5,263 nucleotides of DNA from Bacteroidota bacterium (lineage in GTDB: Bacteria; Bacteroidota; Bacteroidia; Bacteroidales; JAADJA01): contig JAJRTT010000561.1 of the NCBI GenBank assembly GCA_024278155.1, positions 1 to 5,263 of the forward strand, in the 5' to 3' direction. Position 1 is the stretch's first letter. Each line of letters begins with the position of its first letter. The position numbers and the translations under genes were made by a program. Under the pieces are notes generated by a model. It worked only from the letters and a program-made list of their open reading frames with translations. It was not told the DNA's origin and did not search any database. Shown here one piece after another: positions 1 to 5,263 of the stretch.

Positions 1-1
1 C

Positions 2-1417
2 CTGATTGTCGTTTCATTCATGGGGCAATCGAATATTAACAACGAAACCTATAAGCCGGAAAACCGCAAACTTTCAAAGTTTTTCCAAAAGGGGCATCGT
101 ACAGGTGAAGTGGCAGACCTTAACCATCAATTGAAACCAAAATCATCAAACTTTTCAATTACCACAAAGCAAAAACTCGATAGCCTGATCTATAAGGGTA
201 ATGGCGAGGACACAAATACCTTTAAAGATGAATTTACATACAATTCCACTGGAAAAGCGACAAGCAATATTGGGTATTACGCTTTTACTGGAACGTATGG
301 GTGGATCCCTTCTTATAAATTCGAGTATTTATATGATTCGGATAATATGCAAGTGGGTGAGGTGGATTATGATTTCGATGAGCTTACGAACCAATGGTTC
401 CAAACCTGGAAAAACGCTTATGAAAATGATGAAAACGGAAACAGGACCATGGATATATCTTTTAACTGGGACGAGGATTTGGAACAATGGGAGTTTATGA
501 ATAAGAGGGAATACGCATATAATTCAAACTTCAACCTTGAATTATCTTCGTATTATACCTGGAATTTTGAAGTGGGCCAATGGTATTATGCTTCAAAAGT
601 TGAATATACCTATGACGGGAACGGGGTTCTCATGCTCATGCTTTCATCCCACTGGGACAATGATGCTTCACAATGGCTAAGCGATTATAAAAATGAGTTC
701 ACCTATGATGATTCGGGCAAATTGTTAAAAGACCTTAAGTATAAGTTGAATCCCCAATCGGGGGAATGGGAGTTTAACCACAAACAGGATTATGAATACA
801 ATACCAACGATAAATTGGTAAGTGTCTCGTATTTTAACTGGGGTGAAACGGCAAATGACTGGGTAGGTAGTTACAAGGAAGAATATGTTTATGATGCAGA
901 CGGGAACGTTGCCGAATTTTATGAACATGACTGGAACGAGAACAGCGGACAATGGGAGTATGATTATAAAAGCAGTTTGGTTTTCGACAATTCCTATGCT
1001 TATGAGGATTTGCTATTGCCGTTTGAATTTGATGCAGAAATGCAGGAAGAGGGGGTTAACTTATTCAACCATATGGTTACGGAGGCGGTTTCGAGCCAAT
1101 ACAATGGCAGTTCGTGGGACATTGATGAAACAACCAACCTCTATTATTCCTCTATCGAACTTGGTATCGGTGAGAACCGTCTGATTGCTTCCACGGTTTA
1201 TCCAAATCCGGCCAACGATTATGTAAGTTTTAGATTGGATGAAGGCCCTCGAAAAATGCAGGTGGAAATCTTCGATATGTTTGGAAAAACAGTTTTGAGC
1301 CAGGAAATATTAAACGGTGGACAAGTACCGGTTCAGCAATTGAATCCCGCTTTGTATATTTATCGCTTGATGGATGGGGACAGGGTTTTCAGTACGGGGA
1401 AACTGAGTGTCCGCTAA
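2..1417 (+). CDS. Secreted 31-residue-repeat protein with T9SS type A sorting domain (5' partial)
   Basis: The function is not recognised; it is an exported, probably surface or extracellular protein. The frame is open from base 2 and reads LIVVSF into the ATG at base 20. That hydrophobic run followed by MGQSN looks like the end of a signal peptide, so the ATG at 20 is internal and the true start lies upstream of the window. Numbering from that ATG, residues 64-342 form nine 31-residue units with a W-x6-QW-x4-K-x-EY-x-YD-x2-GN pattern, reminiscent of RHS/YD repeats with an added tryptophan segment. Residues 343-390 are a linker. Residues 392-465 match the Por secretion-tail (T9SS type A) domain: VYPNPANDYV, then EIFDMFGKTV, then ALYIYRL, ending KLSVR. 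By family knowledge, that domain directs passage through the type IX secretion system and is removed at the cell surface. Secretion and the sorting domain are confident; binding or adhesion is a guess. The gene ends with TAA. Confidence 0.9.
   Translation: MIVVSFMGQSNINNETYKPENRKLSKFFQKGHRTGEVADLNHQLKPKSSNFSITTKQKLDSLIYKGNGEDTNTFKDEFTYNSTGKATSNIGYYAFTGTYGWIPSYKFEYLYDSDNMQVGEVDYDFDELTNQWFQTWKNAYENDENGNRTMDISFNWDEDLEQWEFMNKREYAYNSNFNLELSSYYTWNFEVGQWYYASKVEYTYDGNGVLMLMLSSHWDNDASQWLSDYKNEFTYDDSGKLLKDLKYKLNPQSGEWEFNHKQDYEYNTNDKLVSVSYFNWGETANDWVGSYKEEYVYDADGNVAEFYEHDWNENSGQWEYDYKSSLVFDNSYAYEDLLLPFEFDAEMQEEGVNLFNHMVTEAVSSQYNGSSWDIDETTNLYYSSIELGIGENRLIASTVYPNPANDYVSFRLDEGPRKMQVEIFDMFGKTVLSQEILNGGQVPVQQLNPALYIYRLMDGDRVFSTGKLSVR
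209..1045 (+). repeat. Nine in-register 93-bp coding units (31 aa each)
   Basis: Counting residues from the ATG at base 20, a lysine recurs at 69, 100, 131, 162, 193, 224, 255, 286 and 317, always 31 apart. A tryptophan five residues earlier recurs at 95, 126, 157, 188, 219, 250, 281 and 312. A second aromatic lies seven residues before most of these tryptophans (F119, W150, W181, W212, W274, W305). The first unit lacks the tryptophan and the last decays after about residue 325. The units have diverged at DNA level, with only short shared strings such as CAATGG, so this is an old amplification kept in register rather than a recent tandem duplication. A beta-hairpin per unit is likely (inference). 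Confidence 0.9.
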
Positions 1418-1450
1418 GGCCTGAAAGCATATTTTTAGAGAATCTGTTGA

Positions 1451-1483
1451 TTTGTCATGTTTTTTGCCATGGAATAAATTTTG
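1451..1483 (+). promoter_or_regulatory. Possible Bacteroidota-type promoter for the thioredoxin gene
   Basis: TTTG at 1451-1454 is followed after 20 bases by TAAATTTTG at 1475-1483. This resembles the Bacteroidota consensus TTTG-N19-21-TAnnTTTG but has one extra base inside the -7 box. Transcription would begin near 1490, giving a leader of about 35 bases before the ATG at 1526. No convincing terminator separates it from the upstream secreted-protein gene, so read-through transcription is also possible. Confidence 0.3.
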
Positions 1484-1525
1484 AAAAGGGGCGAATCAAG
1501 TTGTGATATTTCAAAAAAAGATTCT

Positions 1526-1822
1526 ATGAGCAAGTTCAATGAGATAATCAATGGCGACAAACCCGTATTGATTGATTTTTCAGCGGAATGGTGCCAGCCC
1601 TGTAAAATGATGGGGCCGATTTTGAAACAGGTGGCTTCCGAAATGGGCGACAAAGTACGCATCCTGAAAGTGGATGTTGACCGGAACCCTGCCATTGCGC
1701 AAAAATGGGCAATCAGCGGTGTTCCCACATTGATGGTTTTCAAAAATGGCAAGCAATTGTTCAGGCAATCGGGAGTGATACAGGCCGGGCAGATCGTGCA
1801 ATTGTTGAATGGGTTTTTGTAG
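1526..1822 (+). CDS. trxA: Thioredoxin (CQPC active site)
   Basis: This is a small cytoplasmic dithiol-disulfide oxidoreductase that reduces protein disulfides, normally recharged by thioredoxin reductase. From the ATG at 1526 it is 98 residues, slightly shorter than the 105-110 usual for the family and trimmed at the N-terminus. It carries IDFSAEWCQPCK (residues 16-27) with the redox pair C23/C26, the buried aspartate D17, W22 before the first cysteine, and GVPT with the expected cis-proline P67. The C-terminal FKNGKQLFRQSG segment is also typical. The frame is open further upstream to a TTG at 1481, but those 15 residues (MKRGESSCDISKKDS) do not resemble thioredoxin, while MSKFNEIINGDKPVLIDF fits the family start. 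The usual CGPC is CQPC here, so redox potential may differ. No signal peptide is visible. The stop codon TAG lies three bases from the end of the convergent upp gene. Confidence 0.93.
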   Translation: MSKFNEIINGDKPVLIDFSAEWCQPCKMMGPILKQVASEMGDKVRILKVDVDRNPAIAQKWAISGVPTLMVFKNGKQLFRQSGVIQAGQIVQLLNGFL

Positions 1823-1825
1823 GTG

Positions 1826-2476
1826 TTATTCCTTCACCCCAAAAGCCAAATCCCCTGCATCGCCCAATCCGGGGACGATGTAAGCCTTTGCGGTCAACTC
1901 TGTGTCCACGGCGGCGACCCATAATGTGAATTTCCTTGAAGGGAGTTGTTTCTTTAGGTGCTCGATCCCCTCCAGGCTTGCCACTGCCACTACCAAATGG
2001 ACATGCTTTGGTTTCCCGTAATGTTGCAGCTCCTTGTATGTGGCCACAATTGAGGCGCCCGTTGCCAGCATGGGATCGGCGAGGATGACCGTCTTTCCCG
2101 TGAGGTCGGGGCTGGAAACATAATCTATTTTTATGGTGAATTTATTGTTTTTCCCCACTTTGCGGTAAGCGGAAACAAAGGCACTCTCCGATTTGTCAAA
2201 AACATGCAACAGCCCGGAGTGGAGCGGAAGGCCGGCACGGAGGATCGGGATCAACACCGGATAATCTTTCAAGACAGGCACATTGGCCAAGCCAAGGGGC
2301 GTTGTTGTTTCCCGGGTTTCATATTTCAGGGCCTTGCTGATTTCATAGCCGAAAATTTCCCCGAGGCGTTCCAGGTTCTTGCGGAAGCGCATACTGTCTT
2401 TTTGAATTTCAACATCCCTTAATTCAGCGATATACTGATTGAGGATCGAATCTCCTTCGGTGAGCTTTTTAATCAT
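1826..2476 (-). CDS. upp: Uracil phosphoribosyltransferase
   Basis: It converts uracil and PRPP to UMP and diphosphate in the cytoplasm (pyrimidine salvage). The 216-residue length matches the family norm of about 208-216. Visible motifs, in order, are IPILRAGLPLHSG (76-88), the PRPP-binding loop ILADPMLATGAS (131-142), and the uracil-recognition C-terminus YIVPGLGDAGDLAFG (199-213). The ATG at 2474-2476 begins MIKKLTEGDS, which fits the family, and the stop is TAA. No Shine-Dalgarno sequence is apparent, as is common in Bacteroidota. The gene lies 97 bases downstream of the acyltransferase gene on the same strand, but a promoter-like pair in the gap suggests it can be transcribed alone. It converges with the thioredoxin gene across a 3-base gap. 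No defect is seen. Confidence 0.97.
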   Translation of the reverse strand: MIKKLTEGDSILNQYIAELRDVEIQKDSMRFRKNLERLGEIFGYEISKALKYETRETTTPLGLANVPVLKDYPVLIPILRAGLPLHSGLLHVFDKSESAFVSAYRKVGKNNKFTIKIDYVSSPDLTGKTVILADPMLATGASIVATYKELQHYGKPKHVHLVVAVASLEGIEHLKKQLPSRKFTLWVAAVDTELTAKAYIVPGLGDAGDLAFGVKE

Positions 2477-2511
2477 GCGAACTATGTAAAATGGTGATTT
2501 TTTTTGACGGA

Positions 2512-2544
2512 TAAAAGTAGGTAAAAAAATAATTGGCGAACAAG
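2512..2544 (-). promoter_or_regulatory. Likely upp promoter (Bacteroidota -33/-7 type)
   Basis: Read on the minus strand, CTTG (2544-2541) is followed after 21 bases by TACTTTTA (2519-2512). Each differs by one base from the Bacteroidota boxes TTTG and TAnnTTTG, and the spacing is within the normal range. A start near 2505 would leave a leader of about 30 bases before the upp ATG. The placement in the 97-base gap supports the call. Confidence 0.4.
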
Positions 2545-2573
2545 ATTATTTTGCAAGAGGAAAGGCCAATCCT

Positions 2574-3509
2574 TTATTTCCTGAATTTCTTTGCCAACTT
2601 CACACCGAGACGGACTATTCCCGGCAGATTGTTTATTTGCAGATGTGGATAAAAACATTCCTCAGAACCAAAGCTTTTGTAAAACCGGGCCAGGTCAGGG
2701 TCGTTCGAGCCTTCAAAATCAAGGGTGACATGTTGTTCCGCATGTTCGCGTATAAAAGTATCGATGAGGAAAGGCATGGCTCCTTTTTCCCTGCCCGTTG
2801 CCGAAAGGCCGGAAAACAGGAAAATCATTTTCTTTTTGTTTTTCAGGAAAATGGCACCTGCACACAATTCGTTTTCCGAGGTGTAAACCGCATAAGTCTG
2901 GATAAGCCCTTTGTAAATCCCCTGATAGGAAATCCGTTGCAGTTGATGGTAGTGTCCCTCGCTTAGCGAATGGATGTCACGCCCCCGGTTATTGCGGAAA
3001 AGGGAAATAATCTCTTCGGGTTTTGTGCTTTTCAAAATGCTCAAACCTGCTTTCGATGCTTTTTTGATGTTTCGTTTCAGGTTGGTTGAATAATCCTTGA
3101 AAATGCCATCGTAGGGTTTGATCAGATCGAGTTCATGGTTTTTCCATAAATCAAATTGAAATTTCCCCGGATCGACTTTGTTAAAAGTATTGAGGTTGAT
3201 CTCTGCGAATTTGTATTTCCCGGGAATGGCAGTTACAAAGCTTTCAACCACCTTTTCTGAAAGGAGGTTTTTCGAAAAAACGCCCAATTGCTGGGTAAAA
3301 GCCGGTTGGTATAAATACCTGATCCCCCATTTTTTCCCATGAACCAAAGGGAACACACTTTCGTAATCGTTTTCGATCAATGCTTCCCAACCTTCAGCAA
3401 GCGTATCAAGATACCACGAACAGGCATAGACCATCCCGTTAAAAGCGCCCTGGATACAGGCGTCCCATTTCTTGCGGTCAATTTCTTCGTTGGTCAGGTA
3501 TTTTATCAT
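2574..3509 (-). CDS. FemAB/BioF2-like GNAT acyltransferase
   Basis: This is a predicted acyltransferase of the GNAT superfamily, most like the BioF2-like/FemAB-type group (Acetyltransf_6). Members transfer acyl or aminoacyl groups, often in peptidoglycan or exported-polysaccharide pathways; the substrate here is unknown. It is 311 residues, the usual size for the two-lobed fold. The N-terminal lobe contains WDACIQGAFNGMVYACSWYLD (split here as WDACIQ at 15-20 and YACSWYLD at 28-35). DYSTNLKRNIKKASKAGL (139-156) is the basic signature typical of the group. The C-terminal lobe has AGAIFLKNKKKMIFLFSG (217-234), LDFEGSNDPDLARFYKSFGS (263-282) and a closing YPHLQIN. There is no signal peptide or clear membrane helix; the basic tail KLAKKFRK could contact membrane or nucleotide. 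Start ATG and stop TAA are unambiguous. Its upstream neighbour on the same strand is the deacetylase-like gene, 230 bases away, consistent with shared glycan work (inference). The family call is firm; the activity is not. Confidence 0.82.
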   Translation of the reverse strand: MIKYLTNEEIDRKKWDACIQGAFNGMVYACSWYLDTLAEGWEALIENDYESVFPLVHGKKWGIRYLYQPAFTQQLGVFSKNLLSEKVVESFVTAIPGKYKFAEINLNTFNKVDPGKFQFDLWKNHELDLIKPYDGIFKDYSTNLKRNIKKASKAGLSILKSTKPEEIISLFRNNRGRDIHSLSEGHYHQLQRISYQGIYKGLIQTYAVYTSENELCAGAIFLKNKKKMIFLFSGLSATGREKGAMPFLIDTFIREHAEQHVTLDFEGSNDPDLARFYKSFGSEECFYPHLQINNLPGIVRLGVKLAKKFRK

Positions 3510-3510
3510 T

Positions 3511-3606
3511 GGGGTTGAAGGTTGTGCGTTAAAAGGTTGAAAGTTACGTGTTGTGCGTTAATGGTTATGTGTTGAAAAGTTCAAAGTTAAGTGTTAAAGG
3601 GATTAA
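3511..3606. repeat. Degenerate GTTRWGYGTTRA repeat array
   Basis: The 12-mer GTTGTGCGTTAA occurs exactly at 3521-3532 and 3550-3561. Variants are GTTATGTGTTGA (3564-3575) and GTTAAGTGTTAA (3586-3597), with related GTTGAAAG and GTTACGTG strings between them. The block fills most of the sequence directly upstream of the acyltransferase start codon and has no open reading frame of note. It resembles the low-complexity GTTAA-type intergenic repeats common in Bacteroidota genomes (recall, not searched). Confidence 0.7.
3582..3589 (-). promoter_or_regulatory. Possible -7 box for the acyltransferase gene
   Basis: On the minus strand this reads TAACTTTG, a full match to the Bacteroidota -7 consensus TAnnTTTG. 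It would place the transcription start near 3575, about 66 bases ahead of the ATG. No good TTG/TTTG -33 element lies 19-21 bases upstream, and the box is itself part of the repeat array, so a chance match is quite possible. Confidence 0.27.
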
Positions 3607-3671
3607 GGTATGTGATTATCCGCTAAGGTAAGTTGTTCCTGTCGTTAAAGAAATATCTGAGTAAGCGAACA

Positions 3672-3695
3672 TTTGACTTTTAACTCCTAACACAA
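3672..3695. repeat. Inverted, imperfect copy of the GTT repeat
   Basis: The complement of this stretch begins TTGTGTTAGGAGTTAAAAG, which resembles the TGTGTTGAAAAGTTCAAAG part of the array at 3569-3587 in the opposite orientation. The two arms could pair imperfectly across roughly 85 bases. It abuts a T8-C-T9 tract at 3696-3713. The rest of the 230-base space (3607-3671 and 3714-3739) shows no gene or clear signal. Confidence 0.45.
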
Positions 3696-3739
3696 TTTTT
3701 TTTCTTTTTTTTTAAGAATCCAATTTCTACATTGTTTTT

Positions 3740-3937
3740 CTAAACATCCGGTAAGGCCTCCTTTATCATCTCTTCATACACCTCCTGCCAACCTTTCCAT
3801 CTCCCTCCGTCCCCAAGTGATTCGTTGTGCCATAGCGAAATAAAAGTCCCGTTTACTGCCTTAACTTCCTTTATCAGTTCTTTGATGTATTCCATTGCTT
3901 TTTCGGGTTCAAGGCCCATATAGTCGCGCAATGTCCC
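3740..3937 (-). other. Severed C-terminal segment of the deacetylase
   Basis: These 65 codons follow directly after the TAA and read GTLRDYMGLEPEKAMEYIK onward, through VKAVNGTFISLWHNESLGDG, to a TAG stop. The only start-like codon near its beginning is a TTG at 3929-3931, with no ribosome site seen, so independent translation is unlikely. The sequence shows a helix followed by the conserved-looking strand with LWHN, which in NodB-type enzymes corresponds to the last catalytic motif. Preservation without further stops suggests that the interruption is recent or artefactual, or that the segment is still made. Confidence 0.75.
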
Positions 3938-5053
3938 TTACATTATGGTAAAAGGGTGGATGCGCAAATGGGTTTCGATATCGAGGTCCAGGTCATAAAA
4001 ATTAAAGGGGGAACAAATGCCCGCCCTGAACCCGGGCTGCCCTGCAAAGCCCATGGAATAATCATCGGTTATGTCGAGGTTGATAAGGTTGCGGTAGGTT
4101 GTGGGCATCAGCAACTTTAAGAAATGCTGGCGGCTCTTGGTGATTTCACGGTTAAGCACTTTCGACAGGCTTTCCACCTCTTTCCTTAATTTTTTCGGGT
4201 TTTCGTGCGAGCCATAGGATGGGTGGATCCCCACGCTGGCATAATCGGCAATTGATTTTACAAGGGTTTGAAACTGTCGGTTTTGCACCGGGATATTTTT
4301 GTCGTTAAAACCATATTCCGCAAAAAGGATAAAGTATATGGGCTTGAGCTTGTGTTTCTTCTGCAAATTGAATTGATAGGTGAACGTATCGAAAGGGTCT
4401 TTCTTAAAACCGCCCAAAACCCTCAACCGATCTGCCACATTCCTGAAATCAAGGTGCAGGGCTGCGTTGAACAATCCTCCAAGGATCCTAAAGAAACCTT
4501 TGTGCTTGTATGCCCAGGCGGCGTCAATATCAATTGTCGGCACAAACTTATACTTTGTCCCGGGAAATCGAAAGCCGGGATATTTTTCCATTAACAACTT
4601 CCCAATATAAAGTGCCCATTGGTTTACAAGGGGTTTTTGCAGAAACCCGCTTTTGTGGGCCAGGCTTTCCTCAACGCTGTATCGTCCGTATTTATCCTTT
4701 CGGTAAGGGAGATATTCTTCGTAACGCGAAACAAGATAAAATGCGGCTGCAAAAGGATCGAACCCCAGTGCAGAAGCTTTGTTGTAAACCGGGAAAAAAG
4801 CCTTGGAGCCATTAAAGTCAATCAGGGAAATTTGCTGGCTTGCAATCCCCCTTTCAAACAAAATATTCCCCGAAGCAAAAAACAGTTCATCGTTGATCTG
4901 GGTTTTCCCATAACTGAACTTTGTCCCTTCAAAAGCTTCAAAGTCTTCCGTTTTGGAAGTAATTTCAAAATCAACATTCAATAAATCTTTAAAAAAGAGA
5001 TTGAAGATGAATCTTATGCGGTTGGTTGTTTTATGTGTGTGTATTTGTATCAA
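3740..5053 (-). pseudogene. Polysaccharide deacetylase-like gene interrupted by an in-frame TAA
   Basis: It resembles the Bacteroidota polysaccharide deacetylase family with an N-terminal DUF7033-like region and a divergent NodB-type catalytic domain; members are expected to remove acetyl groups from an envelope or exported glycan. From TTG at 5053 it reads 371 residues, stops at TAA 3938-3940, then continues in the same frame for 65 more codons to TAG at 3740-3742. The intact product would be about 437 residues. Visible segments are LVSRYEEYLPYRKDKYGRY (107-125), the metal-site-like VPTIDIDAAWAYK (171-183, D175/D177), VGIHPSYGS (274-282, H277), DITDDYSMGFAGQPGFRAG (327-345, R343) and IHPFTIM just before the stop. 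The tail holds the FISLWHNE motif (H409). An in-frame stop at 5072-5074 and no ATG nearby make TTG the likely start. Active-site assignments are by analogy with NodB motifs. The alternatives are a sequencing error or readthrough. Confidence 0.85.
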
Positions 5054-5078
5054 TTTTTTTGTTTTTCTGCTTTAAAGA

Positions 5079-5176
5079 GCCAAGATTCCAAGAACCAAGA
5101 ACCAAGATTATTAGGGCCAAGATTCCAAGAACCAAGAGCCAAGATTATTAGGGCAAAGATTACAAGGGCCGAGATT
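5079..5176. repeat. 37-bp tandem repeat (two full units, one degraded)
   Basis: Units at 5079-5115 and 5116-5152 differ only at unit position 23 (A at 5101, G at 5138). A third, decayed unit starts at 5153 and matches 17 of its first 22 bases. Within each unit a heptamer-like CCAAGAN string repeats about four times before TTATTAGG. The block lies in the presumed upstream region of the deacetylase gene, ending about 25 bases from its TTG start. On the minus strand each full unit contains TAATCTTG, one base away from a TAnnTTTG box. Confidence 0.85.
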
Positions 5177-5184
5177 GAATTAAT

Positions 5185-5230
5185 CCATTATTCAGATATC
5201 CGATTATTCCACTATTCCATCCTCACTATT
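5185..5230. repeat. Degenerate ATTATTCC-type short repeat
   Basis: Related strings follow one another: CCATTATTC (5185-5193), CGATTATTCC (5201-5210), ACTATTCCAT (5211-5220) and ACTATT (5225-5230). The spacing is roughly 8-10 bases but irregular. It adjoins the 37-bp repeat block without being part of it. It may overlap the end of an upstream minus-strand gene. Confidence 0.4.
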
Positions 5231-5263
5231 GTCCTTTTTATTATCCTTTATATCTTCAGGGGC
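5204..5263 (-). CDS. Possible C-terminal end of a minus-strand gene entering the window
   Basis: Reading inward from the right edge on the minus strand, one frame stays open for 19 codons, reading APEDIKDNKKDNSEDGIVE, and ends with TAA at 5204-5206. The other two minus frames stop within the first five codons. The hydrophilic, acidic composition would suit a protein tail, and the position suits the last codons of a gene upstream of the deacetylase. However, the length is too short to be significant and part of it overlaps a low-complexity repeat, so this is only a possibility. Confidence 0.25.
   Translation of the reverse strand, partial: APEDIKDNKKDNSEDGIVE

Noticed and set aside
20..22. 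ATG at base 20 as the start of the secreted protein
   Set aside because: The frame is open to base 2 and encodes LIVVSF just before it, which fits the hydrophobic core of a signal peptide; the start is outside the window.
1481..1525. TTG-initiated 15-residue N-terminal extension of thioredoxin
   Set aside because: The extra residues are unlike the family, and the TTG coincides with the candidate -7 box; ATG 1526 fits better.
1435..1752. Minus-strand open frame of 105 codons opposite thioredoxin
   Set aside because: It is the antisense of a clear thioredoxin gene and has no family resemblance.
1822..1838. Bidirectional terminator hairpin GGTG...CACC between trxA and upp
   Set aside because: The stem is four base pairs with a nine-base loop and there is no U tract on either side.
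2637..2966. Plus-strand open frame of 109 codons opposite the acyltransferase
   Set aside because: It lies entirely within the acyltransferase gene on the other strand, and its composition is not protein-like.
3696..3734. Poly-T tract and CAATTTCTACATTG as a terminator
   Set aside because: The stem would be four base pairs, and the T tract is on the wrong strand for the minus-strand genes around it.
3929..3940. Frameshift in the deacetylase gene
   Set aside because: The distance from start to tail is a multiple of three and the tail is in the same frame, so it is a nonsense codon and not an indel.
4268..4984. Plus-strand open frames of about 75-120 codons opposite the deacetylase
   Set aside because: They overlap a recognisable minus-strand gene, overlap each other and show no familiar protein features; they are antisense shadows.
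5079..5176. CRISPR-like array
   Set aside because: The 37-bp units abut directly with no spacers, and there are only two good copies.

Overview
The window looks like chromosomal DNA of a member of the Bacteroidota, most likely a Bacteroidales/Marinilabiliales-type organism (order is inference). The evidence is a C-terminal type IX secretion sorting domain, start regions without clear Shine-Dalgarno sequences, promoter-like boxes of the Bacteroidota form (TTTG/TTG about 20 bases ahead of TAnnTTTG), and gene families typical of that phylum. No tRNA, rRNA, CRISPR array, insertion sequence or phage gene was seen.

Left part, plus strand: bases 2-1417 hold the 3' bulk of a secreted repeat protein whose start lies outside the window. 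It has the end of a signal peptide, nine 31-residue units in exact register, and a T9SS type A sorting domain. A short thioredoxin (1526-1822) with a CQPC active site follows. It may have its own promoter.

Right part, minus strand, in transcription order: a polysaccharide deacetylase-like gene (5053 to 3740), a FemAB/BioF2-like GNAT acyltransferase (3509 to 2574) and uracil phosphoribosyltransferase upp (2476 to 1826). The upp and thioredoxin genes converge with three bases between their stop codons. The deacetylase is broken by an in-frame TAA at 3938-3940. The same frame then continues for about 65 codons of recognisable family sequence, including a conserved-looking WHN motif. This is a nonsense mutation, a sequencing error or, less likely, readthrough. 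It is not a frameshift.

The two larger intergenic spaces (3510-3739 and 5054-5263) contain degenerate short-period repeats. One is an array of a GTTRWGYGTTRA motif with an inverted partner near a poly-T tract. Another is a 37-bp tandem repeat built from CCAAGA-like units. The third is an ATTATTCC-like stretch. Two of these families contain matches or near-matches to the Bacteroidota -7 promoter box.

Functionally, the deacetylase and the FemAB-like enzyme are plausible partners in modifying cell-envelope or exported glycans (inference). Upp is pyrimidine salvage and thioredoxin is redox housekeeping; neither is obviously linked to them. I see no clear new multi-gene system. The most notable items are the interrupted deacetylase, the exact 31-residue repeat protein and the intergenic repeat families.
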